From: Chloroflexota bacterium | GTDB taxonomy: Bacteria; Chloroflexota; Limnocylindria; Limnocylindrales; CSP1-4 | Direction of reading: 5' to 3' | NCBI GenBank assembly: GCA_005883615.1 | Contig: VBEC01000023.1 | Coordinates: forward strand, 38,891-102,890 | DNA: 64,000 nucleotides | Shown: one piece after another, positions 27,083-35,868 of the stretch | How the letters are laid out: each line of letters opens with the position of its first letter | Position numbering within the stretch: position 1 is the first letter of the stretch | Translations under genes and position numbers: made by a program | Notes under the pieces: model-generated | What the model was told of the DNA's origin: nothing | Databases searched by the model: none | What the model saw: the letters and a program-made list of their open reading frames with translations, nothing else

Positions 27083-28039
27083 GTGGTGGCCCGTCTCGTT
27101 CCCCGTACTCGGCAGAGCGGGGCGATGGCCGCCGTCCTGCTCATTGCCCTCGCCGTGGCGGGTTGCCACTCGGTTACCACCAGTCCGGCACCGCAGCTGC
27201 CGTCCGTGCCCCCGGTCCAGCGATCGGCCTCGAATTCGCCGGGCAGCGGGGCTAGCGTCCCCAGCCAGCCGCCCAGCCTTCCCGTCGCTCGCGTTGTCGG
27301 CGCACGGTGGCCGCTCGCGGGTAGCCGCAGGCCGGCTGGCGCTCTGGTTTTCCACGTTCCGATCTTCACGTACCACCGGATCGCCGAGGCGGCGGAGGCC
27401 CCCGATGCGCTCCCGGGTCTGAGGGTTTCCCCGGAGATCTTCGACGCCCAGCTCACCGCCCTGGTCGAGGCCGGGTGGCACTCGATCACGGTGGCCCAGC
27501 TGGCCCTCGACATGGAGGCGAATGCGCCGCCCCCGGCTCGAACGTTCGTGGTAACGATCGACGACGGGTATCGGGACGGTCTCACGAATGCCCTGCCGAT
27601 CATTCGAGGTCTCGGGCTCGTCGCGACCTTCTACGTGGTGACAGGTCGCCTCGGGGAGCCTTCTGAGCTCCGGCCGGGGGACCTCCAGACGTTGGCGGAC
27701 GCGGGGATGGAAATCGGTGACCACACCGTTCGCCACGTCAACCTCGCGCACCTGTCGGGGCCCGAGCTCGAAGCCCAGATCGTGCCCGCCGAATTGGCAA
27801 TCCAGTCGATCGTCGGTCGCCGCCCCGCGACGTTCGCGTACCCGTTCAGCTGGTGGAATCCGGGCGTCGTCGCGGCGGTAGAGGCGGCAGGGTTCTCGGC
27901 GGCGGTCATCAATCGGCCGGTCGGACCAACGGATTGGGGCAATCGATTCCTGTTGCCCCGCACCGAGGTCTCCCCGGCGACTACGCCGGCGGTTCTCGTC
28001 GCAATCGCCTCCAGCGTTGCGGGAGTGCCCGCCTACTGA
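27083..28039 (+). CDS. Polysaccharide deacetylase lipoprotein (NodB fold)
   Basis: An exported metal-dependent deacetylase acting on cell-wall or capsule polysaccharide. The signal peptide ends in the lipobox LAVAGC near residue 29, followed by a Ser/Pro linker. NodB motifs are TIDDGY (catalytic Asp and metal Asp), DHTVRH (metal His residues) and a motif-3 variant, FAYPFSWWNP. The YHRI segment near residue 95 is the short pre-motif common in PgaB-like members. GTG 27083 or 27086 may start it; AAGG is nearby. Length is 318 residues. It stands alone between the signalling operon and an SDR gene. Confidence 0.9.
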   Translation: MVARLVPRTRQSGAMAAVLLIALAVAGCHSVTTSPAPQLPSVPPVQRSASNSPGSGASVPSQPPSLPVARVVGARWPLAGSRRPAGALVFHVPIFTYHRIAEAAEAPDALPGLRVSPEIFDAQLTALVEAGWHSITVAQLALDMEANAPPPARTFVVTIDDGYRDGLTNALPIIRGLGLVATFYVVTGRLGEPSELRPGDLQTLADAGMEIGDHTVRHVNLAHLSGPELEAQIVPAELAIQSIVGRRPATFAYPFSWWNPGVVAAVEAAGFSAAVINRPVGPTDWGNRFLLPRTEVSPATTPAVLVAIASSVAGVPAY

Positions 28040-28109
28040 TCGGCCCGCTCCTCGAGTCGCCTCGGGGACCTCCCTTCGACCGGGTACCCTTGTCGGCCGA
28101 GGAGGGCAC

Positions 28110-28877
28110 ATGCGTCTGGCCGACAAGGTCTGCGTCATCACTGGCGGCGGAGGCGGCATGGGTCGCGTCGCCGCCCTGATGTTCGCGCAGGAGGGAGCGA
28201 AGGTCGTCGTCGCCGAGGTGAGCCAGGAGGCGGGCGACGGCACCGTCCAGGCCGTGACGGACGCCGGAGGGCAGGCGAGCGCCGTTGAGACCGACGTTTC
28301 GAAGGAAGACGACGCGCGGGCCATGGTCCAGCACGCGATCGACACATATGGCCGGATCGACGTCCTCTACAACAACGCCGGGATCATGCCCGCGGCGGAT
28401 CACTCAGTCGTGGACACCGATGTGGCGATCTGGGACAAGGTGATGGCCGTCAACGTCCGCGGCGTTTTCCTCGGCTGCAAATTCGCCATCCCGCGCATGG
28501 TCGAGCAGGGCTCCGGGTCGATCATCAACATCGCGAGCTTCGTGGCTCTCCTCGGCTGCTCCGTGCCGCAGGATGCGTATACGTCGTCCAAGGGCGCCAT
28601 CCTCTCGCTGACGCGGAGCCTGGCCGTCCAATTCGGGCCGAACGGCGTCCGCTCGAACGCGATCTGCCCTGGCCCGGTCGAGACGCCTCTGCTGATGGAC
28701 TGGCTCGTCAAGGACGAAGAGGCCAAGCGCATCCGCCTGGCGCGCAACCCGACCGGCCGTTTCGGCAAGCCCGAGGAGATCGTGAACATGGCGCTCTACC
28801 TGGCGTCCGACGAAAGCCGCTGGACGAACGGCGCCTCCCTCGTCGTCGACGGCGGGATCAGCGTCAATTACTTCTGA
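28110..28877 (+). CDS. Short-chain dehydrogenase/reductase (SDR)
   Basis: NAD(P)-dependent oxidoreductase of the classical SDR family. The cofactor motif is TGGGGGMG near residue 11, the NNAG motif is in YNNAGIMPAAD, the catalytic Ser is in NIASFVALLG, and the Tyr and Lys are in DAYTSSKGA. The C-terminal NGASLVVDGGISVNYF is typical. Asp and Glu after the second strand (VAEVSQE) suggest NAD over NADP. ATG 28110 follows GGAGGGCAC. Length is 255 residues. Its 3' end overlaps paaN by 14 nt, head-on. Substrate unknown. Confidence 0.9.
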   Translation: MRLADKVCVITGGGGGMGRVAALMFAQEGAKVVVAEVSQEAGDGTVQAVTDAGGQASAVETDVSKEDDARAMVQHAIDTYGRIDVLYNNAGIMPAADHSVVDTDVAIWDKVMAVNVRGVFLGCKFAIPRMVEQGSGSIINIASFVALLGCSVPQDAYTSSKGAILSLTRSLAVQFGPNGVRSNAICPGPVETPLLMDWLVKDEEAKRIRLARNPTGRFGKPEEIVNMALYLASDESRWTNGASLVVDGGISVNYF

Positions 28878-30585
28878 TCGGGGGAGCCGTCGGGCGCCGC
28901 GACTCGATGATCCGGAAGCGATCGGCGACGAATGCCCCGTCGGTCAGGCACGCATTGGCGGCCGGGTTGGCGCCGGTCGCGTGGAAGTCGGAGAACGCGG
29001 CCGACTGGTTGACCCAGATGTTGCCGGTCAGGTTGCACGAGAGCGCCACACCGGCATCGGCTGCGGCCTCCTCCGCGGACACGAGAACGGCGTCGTCAGT
29101 CGAGTACACCGCCGCGGTGATGGCGCCGCGCTCGAGGGCGGTTGTGCGGAGGATCTCCAGGCTGTGCGCGGTCGAGTCGGTCGCGACGACGAACGAGATC
29201 GGACCGAACTGCTCGCGTCCGTACGCCTGCCGGTCCGCGGCGTCCACGGCGATGAGCGTAGGCGTCCGAACGGTCGCCTCCGGGAACTGGGGATGCTCGA
29301 TGACGCGCGACCCTAGCACGACGCGACCGAGCCCCGGCGCGCGCTCGAGGCGGTCCAGGACCCCATCGTTGACGATCGAGCCGGTCACCTCGACCGCGCG
29401 TGCGGGATCGCCCAATAGCTGGTCGACCGCGCCGCCGAGGCCTTCCTCGACCTGCTCGAGCGTCCAGCGCTCGCCGCCGACGCTGATGCCGTCGCGTGGG
29501 ACGAGCAGGTTCTGCGGCGCGGTGCACATCTGGCCGCTGTACAGGGATAGCGAGAAGCCGATGTTTCGGGCCATGGCCTCGAAGTCGTCGGTGGAATCGA
29601 TGACGATGCTGTTGACGCCCGACTTCTCGGTGTAGACCAGGGCCTGGCGTGCATTCTGTTCGAGCCACTGACCGAATTCACTCGAGCCCGTGAAATCCAC
29701 GATACGGACCTCCGGGCGCGTTGCGAGCACGGGGGCCAGGCGTTCATCCTCCCCTTCAACGGCCAGGCAGACGACGTTGGGGTCGAAGCCCGTTTCGGCG
29801 AGCACCTCACGGGCGACGGCCACGGTGATCGCAAGCGGCAGGACCGCACGACGATGCGGCTTGACCACGACCGGATTGCCCGTCACGAGGCTGGCGAAGA
29901 GCCCGGGGTAGGAGTTCCAGGTAGGGAAGGTGTTGCAGCCGATGACCAGCGCCAGGCCGCGCGGGACAATCCGGAACGTTTTGGATAGCCGGAGCGGTTC
30001 GCGCTTGCCCTGCGGCTTTTCCCAGTCCGCGCGGCCGGCATGCCGCGTCATCTCCGCGAAGGCGTAGGCGACCGCTTCGAGGCCTCGGTCCTGGGCGTGC
30101 GGGCCACCAGCCTGGAAGGCCATCACGAACGGCTGCCCGGTGGTGTGCATGACCGCGTGGCCCATCTCGAAGCTGCGCCGATTGAGCCGCTCGAGGATCT
30201 CCAGGCAGACGCCCGCCCTGCTCTCGGCACCGGCACTACGCCACGCGGGAAGGGCCGCCAACATCGACCGAAGGAGGACGTCGAGATCGGCCCCCGGGTA
30301 GCGAATGTCGAGGCCGAAGCCGAAGGGTGACCGTTCGGCGCCGACCTCGCCGCGAGTGCCAGGCTGGACGAGCGGAAAGGCATGCCCCCGGTAGGCCTCG
30401 AAGGCCGCACGGCCGTCGTCGTTAGCCGTTTCGCCGTAAATCTGCCCGCTCGGGACCTCCGGATAGTGGCTCCAGTAGTCCCGCTCGCGTATCGCTGTCA
30501 GCGCTCGGTCCAGCGTGTCCCGGTGACGATCGAAGAACGATCGGGCGACAGTGCGATCCGTGGCGCCCGCGACTGTTTGTGTCAT
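28864..30585 (-). CDS. paaN: Aldehyde dehydrogenase of the PaaN family
   Basis: Aldehyde dehydrogenase homologous to the oxepin ring-cleavage dehydrogenase half of PaaZ but lacking its hydratase domain. The N-terminus ARSFFDRHRDTLDRALTAIR followed by ERDYWSHYPEVPSG is typical of the PaaN_2 family. The Rossmann/ALDH parts are CNTFPTWNSYPGLF, VVKPHRRAVLPLA and VDFTGSSEFGQWLEQ. The catalytic cysteine is in SLYSGQMCTAPQNL. Length is 573 residues. ATG 30585 was chosen at the start of similarity; the open frame continues upstream without it. It sits 18 kb from the main paa genes and on the minus strand, so it would be regulated separately. Confidence 0.85.
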   Translation of the reverse strand: MTQTVAGATDRTVARSFFDRHRDTLDRALTAIRERDYWSHYPEVPSGQIYGETANDDGRAAFEAYRGHAFPLVQPGTRGEVGAERSPFGFGLDIRYPGADLDVLLRSMLAALPAWRSAGAESRAGVCLEILERLNRRSFEMGHAVMHTTGQPFVMAFQAGGPHAQDRGLEAVAYAFAEMTRHAGRADWEKPQGKREPLRLSKTFRIVPRGLALVIGCNTFPTWNSYPGLFASLVTGNPVVVKPHRRAVLPLAITVAVAREVLAETGFDPNVVCLAVEGEDERLAPVLATRPEVRIVDFTGSSEFGQWLEQNARQALVYTEKSGVNSIVIDSTDDFEAMARNIGFSLSLYSGQMCTAPQNLLVPRDGISVGGERWTLEQVEEGLGGAVDQLLGDPARAVEVTGSIVNDGVLDRLERAPGLGRVVLGSRVIEHPQFPEATVRTPTLIAVDAADRQAYGREQFGPISFVVATDSTAHSLEILRTTALERGAITAAVYSTDDAVLVSAEEAAADAGVALSCNLTGNIWVNQSAAFSDFHATGANPAANACLTDGAFVADRFRIIESRRPTAPPIRSN

Positions 30586-30733
30586 GGCGTCCTCACGTTG
30601 CTGACCCTCATGATGGCATCGCGACGCGAACGGGTCAGAGACGGACCGAGCCGCCCTCCGGCGTATGATCCGCCTCCTGCATCGCGCATCCAGCCGTCGC
30701 CCGCCTGGGCGAGCAGCGTCAGGAAGGATCCCC

Positions 30734-32230
30734 ATGACCGTACAGCCCGAGGTGCCCAGTCCCGCGGCGAGCCAGGCCACGCCGGGCGGCCTGCACATGG
30801 TGATCGGCGGCGAGCGAGTCGATGCGGCCGACGGGCAGACCTTCGACGTCGTCAACCCGGCAACGGGCAAGGTGATCGCCACGGCACCGATGGGTGGAGC
30901 AGAGGACGTCGATCGGGCCGTCGTGGCCGCGCGCAAGGCGTACGACGAGCCGGGCGGCTGGTCGAGCTGGAGTGCCACAAAGCGGGGCCGCGCCCTCGCC
31001 AGGTACAGCGCGCTCGTGAAAGAGAACCTCGAGGAGCTCGCCCAGCTCGAAAGCCAGAACGTTGGCAAGCCGATCACGTCGGCCCGCGGCGAGGCCCTGG
31101 CTGTGAGCCTGGTCTTCGAGTACTACGCCGGAGCTGCCAACAAGGTCTTCGGTGAGACGATCCCCGTCAGCCGGCCGGGCCTTGACCTGACGCTCCGAGA
31201 GCCCATCGGGGTCGTCGGCTTGATCGTGCCCTGGAACTTCCCGATGAACATGGCCTCCTGGAAGCTGGGCCCGGCTCTTGCTGCCGGCAACACGTGCATC
31301 CTCAAGCCCGCGAGCTACTCCCCGATGACCGCCATCCGGCTCGGCGAGCTGGCGCTCGAGGCCGGTTTGCCGTCGGGCGTTGTCAACGTCGTGACCGGTC
31401 CCGGAGGCACGGCAGGCGCAGCCATCGCAGCTCATCCAGGCATCGCCAAGGTGGCATTCACGGGCGAGACGAGGACCGGCCAGGAAATCATGCGGCTGGC
31501 CGCGGGCAACGTGAAGAAGATCAGCCTGGAGCTGGGCGGCAAGAGCCCCAACATCGTGTACGCCGATGCGGACCTCGAAGCGTTCGGGACCACATCTCCC
31601 TACTCGGTCTTCGACAACTGCGGGCAGGATTGCTGCGCGCGCAGCCGCATCCTCGTGGAGCGCGCCGTCCACGACCGCGTCGTGGAGCTGTTCTCAGACG
31701 CGACCCGGCGAGTGAAGGTGGGCGATCCGGCCGATGCTGAGACGGAGATGGGGCCGCTCGTCAGCCAACGCCAGCGCGAACGCGTGCGCGAGTTCGTCGC
31801 GATCGGCCAGGAGGAGGGCGCAGAGCTGGTGGTCGGCGGCGGCGTGCCCGACGACGAGGCGCTCGTTGATGGCGCATACCTGATGCCGACGGTCTTCGAC
31901 CATGTCTCCAACGACATGCGCATCGCGCGCGAGGAGATCTTCGGGCCGGTCGTGTCGATCATTCCATTCGACACGGAAGAGGAAGCGGTCCGCCTGGCAA
32001 ATTCCACGCCCTACGGCCTGTCCGGATCGATCTGGACGAGAGATATCGGCAAGGCCCTGCGGACCGCGCGGGCCGTGCAGGCCGGCGTGCTGTCGATCAA
32101 CTCGAACAGCAGCGTGCACACCGAGGCGCCCTTCGGCGGCTACAAGATGTCGGGCGTCGGTCGTGAGCTGGGGATGCACGCGATCGAGCTCTACACGGAG
32201 CTCAAGAACGTCTTCATCGACCTGGGCTGA
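30734..32230 (+). CDS. NAD(P)-dependent aldehyde dehydrogenase
   Basis: A 498-residue class 1/2-type aldehyde dehydrogenase. The oxyanion Asn is in VPWNFPMN near residue 172, the general base Glu is in SLELGGKSPN and the catalytic Cys is in NCGQDCCARSRI near 303. EEIFGPVVS and PFGGYKMSGVGRE complete the set. The sequence is closest in style to betaine- or aminobutyraldehyde-type enzymes. A strong AGGAAGGATCCCC lies before the ATG, and TATGAT (30664-30669) may be its -10. The permease and GS-like ligase 12 kb upstream would fit a polyamine route, but that link is inference. Confidence 0.88.
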   Translation: MTVQPEVPSPAASQATPGGLHMVIGGERVDAADGQTFDVVNPATGKVIATAPMGGAEDVDRAVVAARKAYDEPGGWSSWSATKRGRALARYSALVKENLEELAQLESQNVGKPITSARGEALAVSLVFEYYAGAANKVFGETIPVSRPGLDLTLREPIGVVGLIVPWNFPMNMASWKLGPALAAGNTCILKPASYSPMTAIRLGELALEAGLPSGVVNVVTGPGGTAGAAIAAHPGIAKVAFTGETRTGQEIMRLAAGNVKKISLELGGKSPNIVYADADLEAFGTTSPYSVFDNCGQDCCARSRILVERAVHDRVVELFSDATRRVKVGDPADAETEMGPLVSQRQRERVREFVAIGQEEGAELVVGGGVPDDEALVDGAYLMPTVFDHVSNDMRIAREEIFGPVVSIIPFDTEEEAVRLANSTPYGLSGSIWTRDIGKALRTARAVQAGVLSINSNSSVHTEAPFGGYKMSGVGRELGMHAIELYTELKNVFIDLG

Positions 32231-32253
32231 CAAGTCCCGAGCCGCCCAGGCCG

Positions 32254-33846
32254 ATGAGAACTACGGGGGGAAGCCGCCGCCGCTGGATCGTCCGCGGGGC
32301 GAGCCTGATCTTGCTCGTCGTAGTTGTCCTGCTCGCAGTCAATTTTGGCCGCACGCCGGCGAGTCAGGCACCCTCGGCGACCTCCGGGAGCGCTACCCCA
32401 TCTGCCCTGTCGGCGAGCCCGTCGCCGTCCGTGCCAGCCTCGAGCAGCCCTTCGCCGAGTCCATCCGCCAGCCCATCAGAACTCCCGGCGATCGGTCTTG
32501 ACTCCCGGATCTCGGGCGCGAGCCCGTTTGCCAGTTGCCCGTCGACCGGCCAATTCAAGAATTACCCGAACTCCGAGGTCGAGCCGTACGTCGCGGTCAA
32601 CCCGCGAGATCCAGCGAACAGCGTCGCGGTCTGGCAGCAGGACCGCTGGGCCGATGGAGCCGCGCGAGGCATCGTGGCCGCTGCGTCGCACGACGGCGGT
32701 CGATCCTGGCGGAGGGCCTGGGCGACCTTCTCGACCTGTTCGGGGGCCCCGCCGGGTCCGTCCAGCTTGCCTCGGGCGTCCGACCCTTGGGTCGCCTTCG
32801 GCGGCAACGGTGTTGCCTACCAGACAGCGCTCGCCGTCGACAACCAGCGAGACCGGTCCGCCGTGCTCGTCAGCCGCTCGACGGACGGAGGCGACACCTG
32901 GAGCAACCCCGTCGCCGTCATCCAGAACACTGGCACGAGCTTCAACGACAAGGACTCGATCGCGACCGATCCACAGAACCCCGACGCGGTGTACGTGGTC
33001 TGGGACCGAACGACGAGATCGGGGGAAGCCGGGGCTGCCGGTGCCCAGCCTGCAGCCGGCCAGGTCATGCTCGCCCAGTCGACCGACGCCGGCGTTACCT
33101 GGGCGGCGGCACGCACCATCGCGCAGGTGGCCGGCGTCCCGGTCGGCAACGTCCTGGTCGTACTGCCCGACGGGACGTTTCTGGATGTGTTCGAGCTGGT
33201 CGTCACCAACGCCAAGGGGCAACGTCAACTGACCGAGTCCGTGATCCGGTCGGATGATCGAGGCGCGACGTGGTCCGCCCCACAGAGCATCGCCCGGGTG
33301 GTCGGTCACGACCTCACCAACCCCGCGACGGGCAATCCCATTCGGGTCGGATTTGCGCTGCCGAGCGTCGCGGTCGACGCGAACGACGGAAGGGTGGCAG
33401 TCGTCTGGTCGGACGCGCGCTTCTCGCGGGCGGGTCGGGCCTCGGTGAACATCAGCCTGTCGACGAATGGAGGACGCACCTGGACGACTCCCGCAAAAGT
33501 CCCGGCCGGAGCCGCCGATCGCATCGCATTCACGCCGTCCGTGGCGATCGATCGCGACGGGTCGCTCGCAGTCAGCTACTACGTCCTCCAGCCAGCCTCA
33601 AACGGCGGGCTGCCGACCGACCGATTCGCGGCATTCTCGCTTGACGGTGCGAAGTGGCAGGAAGCGCGCCTGACCCCAAAGTCGTTCGATCTGCGCTTGG
33701 CGCCCAACTCGTTCGGTCTCTTCCTGGGCGACTACACCGGCCTCGCCACGGCGGATGGGCTGTTCGTCGCCGTGTTTCCTGTGACGAATGCGACCCGCGG
33801 CGACCCGACCACGATCGTGCTCCGATCGGGTCGCGCGACTCCATGA
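32254..33846 (+). CDS. Secreted/anchored sialidase-fold (BNR repeat) protein
   Basis: A 530-residue extracellular protein. One N-terminal membrane segment (LILLVVVVLLAVNFG) is followed by a Ser/Ala/Pro linker to about residue 80. Asp-box repeats are visible as SHDGGRSW, STDGGDTW, STDAGVTW, SDDRGATW and STNGGRTW, spaced as in a six-bladed beta-propeller. The arginine triad of true sialidases is not evident, so glycosidase activity is unproven; it may bind a surface glycan or be a generic exo-alpha-sialidase-like propeller. It starts 23 nt after the aldehyde dehydrogenase. A second such protein is at 40986-42296. Confidence 0.8.
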   Translation: MRTTGGSRRRWIVRGASLILLVVVVLLAVNFGRTPASQAPSATSGSATPSALSASPSPSVPASSSPSPSPSASPSELPAIGLDSRISGASPFASCPSTGQFKNYPNSEVEPYVAVNPRDPANSVAVWQQDRWADGAARGIVAAASHDGGRSWRRAWATFSTCSGAPPGPSSLPRASDPWVAFGGNGVAYQTALAVDNQRDRSAVLVSRSTDGGDTWSNPVAVIQNTGTSFNDKDSIATDPQNPDAVYVVWDRTTRSGEAGAAGAQPAAGQVMLAQSTDAGVTWAAARTIAQVAGVPVGNVLVVLPDGTFLDVFELVVTNAKGQRQLTESVIRSDDRGATWSAPQSIARVVGHDLTNPATGNPIRVGFALPSVAVDANDGRVAVVWSDARFSRAGRASVNISLSTNGGRTWTTPAKVPAGAADRIAFTPSVAIDRDGSLAVSYYVLQPASNGGLPTDRFAAFSLDGAKWQEARLTPKSFDLRLAPNSFGLFLGDYTGLATADGLFVAVFPVTNATRGDPTTIVLRSGRATP

Positions 33847-33867
33847 CCTGACGCTCGCCGTGGGCGA

Positions 33868-34440
33868 TTACTGGTATCGGCTAGGAAAGTAGTAGCCGTA
33901 GTCGATCCATGACCAGGGATTGATCCGATACGAGCCCGAGCGCCACGGGTAGCCGTGCCAGAGCTCAACGTGGGTGTGCGGGCCGGACGCGCATCCGCTT
34001 CGACCCACGAGGCCGATCGTCGAACGCTGCGCCCACACATGATCGCCTCGGCGGGAGTACACCCGCGCCAGGTGGTAATAGCCGGTGTAGTAGCCGTTGC
34101 CGTTGGAGACCCAGACCTGATAGCCGCCGCAGTTGCTCCTCCAACCGGCGAAGACGACCGTGCCGCTGCGGGCCGGGAACACCCGAGTCCCGTAATTCGC
34201 GGCGATGTCGATGGCCGGATGAGCTCTCGAGAACCACTGGGTGACCCACGACGAGCGACTTCCGACCGGCCAGTAGGCCGAAGTCGTAGCGGCCACGGTC
34301 AGGACGAGGGTGCCCGCGAGGACGCTCGCCCGTGCGAGCCGCCGAAGCCGGCGTCCCCCGTTCCGGTTCGGCTGGACGCCCGAATCCTGGGAAGGGCCGC
34401 CTCGCGCCACCTGGGCGCCGCTTGTGAAAGGCGACGACAT
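33868..34440 (-). CDS. M23-family metallopeptidase (LytM-like)
   Basis: A cell-wall endopeptidase of 190 residues. A membrane/signal segment (LAGTLVLTVAATTSA) follows an Arg-rich N-terminus of about 35 residues. The zinc ligands are in HPAIDIAANYGTRVFP (His and Asp) and GPHTHVELWHG (HxH). An extra loop with SNCGGYQVWVSNGNG is present. AGAGGAGCGAG precedes ATG 34440. It is convergent with the sialidase-like gene. A 265-nt leader and a clear promoter precede it, so regulation by RNA structure or an alternative sigma factor is plausible. Hydrolases of this kind remodel peptidoglycan. Confidence 0.9.
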   Translation of the reverse strand: MSSPFTSGAQVARGGPSQDSGVQPNRNGGRRLRRLARASVLAGTLVLTVAATTSAYWPVGSRSSWVTQWFSRAHPAIDIAANYGTRVFPARSGTVVFAGWRSNCGGYQVWVSNGNGYYTGYYHLARVYSRRGDHVWAQRSTIGLVGRSGCASGPHTHVELWHGYPWRSGSYRINPWSWIDYGYYFPSRYQ

Positions 34441-34740
34441 CTCGCTCCTCTCTGCCAGAACGCCGCGGTGAGCGCGGCGACGGAGTTTGTGCACGCGCCA
34501 GCAGGCAGGACCGAGCCATGACAGGACGGCAGGATGGTCCTGGGAGTCTCTATCCCGGGGAAGGGACAAAGCGCGGCGACTCACGCCGAGCACGACTCCC
34601 GGTGACGGATGTCAGGAGACGCGAGCCCGATGCGGCACCTGGGGTTGCCGGAGGCGCGTCTTCGGTTTTTGCCGATCCCCTAGGGCGGGACCAGCGGGAT
34701 GGACGGCGGGAATATAGCGCACCATCGCCGAGCGTGACAA
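34441..34740 (-). promoter_or_regulatory. Promoter (TTGTCA-18-TATATT) and long structured leader of the M23 gene
   Basis: On the minus strand TTGTCA (34735-34740) is separated by 18 nt from TATATT (34711-34716), the best sigma-70-like promoter I see in the window. Transcription from about 34705 leaves a 265-nt leader. It contains several hairpins, one of which is GGCAACC-CCA-GGTGCC (34634-34649). Genes of this type often carry a c-di-AMP (ydaO) riboswitch, but the conserved ydaO core is not recognisable here. I cannot assign the leader to a family. Confidence 0.55.
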
Positions 34741-34812
34741 TCGACTGAAAAGACCAGGTCGACGCGTGTCACCGGCATCACGGGGCGGAGCCCGGCTCAC
34801 CCGGTGCTTCGG

Positions 34813-35418
34813 TCATTCGCTCGGCGGTTGGAGCTCCGGGTGACGCAGGCGCAGCCAGTCGTGGAGTGCCCAGCGGGTGGTCGTAAAACCGATCCCCTCC
34901 CACGGAATTGCCGCAGGGGCAAAAGCCTCGATCTCCAGGGCCTCCGGATTCAGCTGGAATGAGCCGTGCGCGACTGCCGCCTCGAACGCGATGACGACCA
35001 CGGCCGCCTCCAGGCGTGTGTACAGCCCCAGGATCTGGCCCGGCTCGACGATCAATCCGGTCTCCTCGAGCGTCTCGCGGATCGCAGCCTCGGTGACCGT
35101 CTCGTCGACCTCGAGGAAGCCACCCGGCTGGGCCCAGCTGCCGTAGCCGGGCTCGATCCCGCGTCGAAGGAGGACCACTTCGCCGTCGGCCGTGACCGGA
35201 ATCGTGCTGACCACCAGCCGCGGGTTCACGTAGGCGATGAACCCGCACGCGTCGCAACCAAGCCGGTGGCGGTCTTCGCCCTCGAATGGTCCGTAGGTCA
35301 GTGCCGCGCCGCAGCGGGAGCAGTATTTGAGCGTCGCCGCCAGCCAGGGTGGCACGCCGCGACCCGAGTCGATCTCGGTCGAGCGAGCGTCGGGGCCGCG
35401 CCCCAGGCGATTGGCCAC
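34813..35418 (-). CDS. NUDIX hydrolase with N-terminal zinc ribbon
   Basis: Nucleoside-diphosphate-linked pyrophosphohydrolase. The full Nudix box is present as GGFLEVDETVTEAAIRETLE followed by ETGL, with the expected Gly, Glu, Arg and paired Glu residues. A four-cysteine zinc ribbon precedes it (CSRCGA and CDACGF near residues 33-58), as in NADH pyrophosphatase-like members. Length is 201 residues. The start is GTG 35418, 12 nt after the membrane-protein stop. Preferred substrate is unknown; NAD(H) or a sugar nucleotide is reasonable. Confidence 0.88.
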   Translation of the reverse strand: MANRLGRGPDARSTEIDSGRGVPPWLAATLKYCSRCGAALTYGPFEGEDRHRLGCDACGFIAYVNPRLVVSTIPVTADGEVVLLRRGIEPGYGSWAQPGGFLEVDETVTEAAIRETLEETGLIVEPGQILGLYTRLEAAVVVIAFEAAVAHGSFQLNPEALEIEAFAPAAIPWEGIGFTTTRWALHDWLRLRHPELQPPSE

Positions 35419-35430
35419 AGGTTTCTGCCC

Positions 35431-35865
35431 TCAGGCTCGAAGCACGATCAGGATGGCGCCGATCAATGCCACCATGAGGACGAGCGCTGCCGCGAGCCAG
35501 CTCACCCTGAACCACGCCTTGCCCCGATCGACGGGCATCCAGGCACGTGCCGAGCGCCAGATGCGGAGCGCGGCGTCGGCCGTGGTCAGCGCGAGCAAAG
35601 GGGCACCCAGGAGCACGCACGCCTTGATCAGCGGACTCCCCAGAGGTACCCCGAGTTCGACGGCGGAGATTGCCAGGGCACCGCAAACCAGCGCGATCGC
35701 CGAGAGGTTGGTGTAGTACCGCTGGAGAGGCGTTGGCTGGAGCTCCGGCACGGAGCGCGGCCGGGGAGCGATCGTCGGTCCACCAGGAGCGGCATCCCGC
35801 TCGTCTCGCACAGATGCCTGGCGGTCGAGTACCGGCATGCCCGGCTGCCAGCGCGGATCATCCAT
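35431..35865 (-). CDS. Small membrane protein, unknown function
   Basis: The 144-residue product has a soluble, Pro/Arg-rich N-terminus of about 50 residues. Three hydrophobic segments follow: LSAIALVCGALAISAVELGV, LIKACVLLGAPLLALTTA and, at the C-terminus, WLAAALVLMVALIGAILIVL. An amphipathic loop with Arg and Trp lies between the last two. The ATG is three nt after the purE stop codon, and the NUDIX gene follows at 12 nt, so purE, this gene and the NUDIX gene form one unit. No family is recognised. Confidence 0.75.
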   Translation of the reverse strand: MDDPRWQPGMPVLDRQASVRDERDAAPGGPTIAPRPRSVPELQPTPLQRYYTNLSAIALVCGALAISAVELGVPLGSPLIKACVLLGAPLLALTTADAALRIWRSARAWMPVDRGKAWFRVSWLAAALVLMVALIGAILIVLRA

Positions 35866-35868
35866 CGG

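Noticed and set aside
30586..30733. Additional small gene between paaN and the aldehyde dehydrogenase
   Set aside because: The gap holds divergent promoters and the ribosome-binding site; open frames there are extensions of the two neighbouring genes without similarity.
34441..34710. SAM-type riboswitch upstream of the M23 gene
   Set aside because: Only the hairpin GGCAACC-CCA-GGTGCC resembles it; other helices and the kink-turn are absent and the gene has no methionine role.
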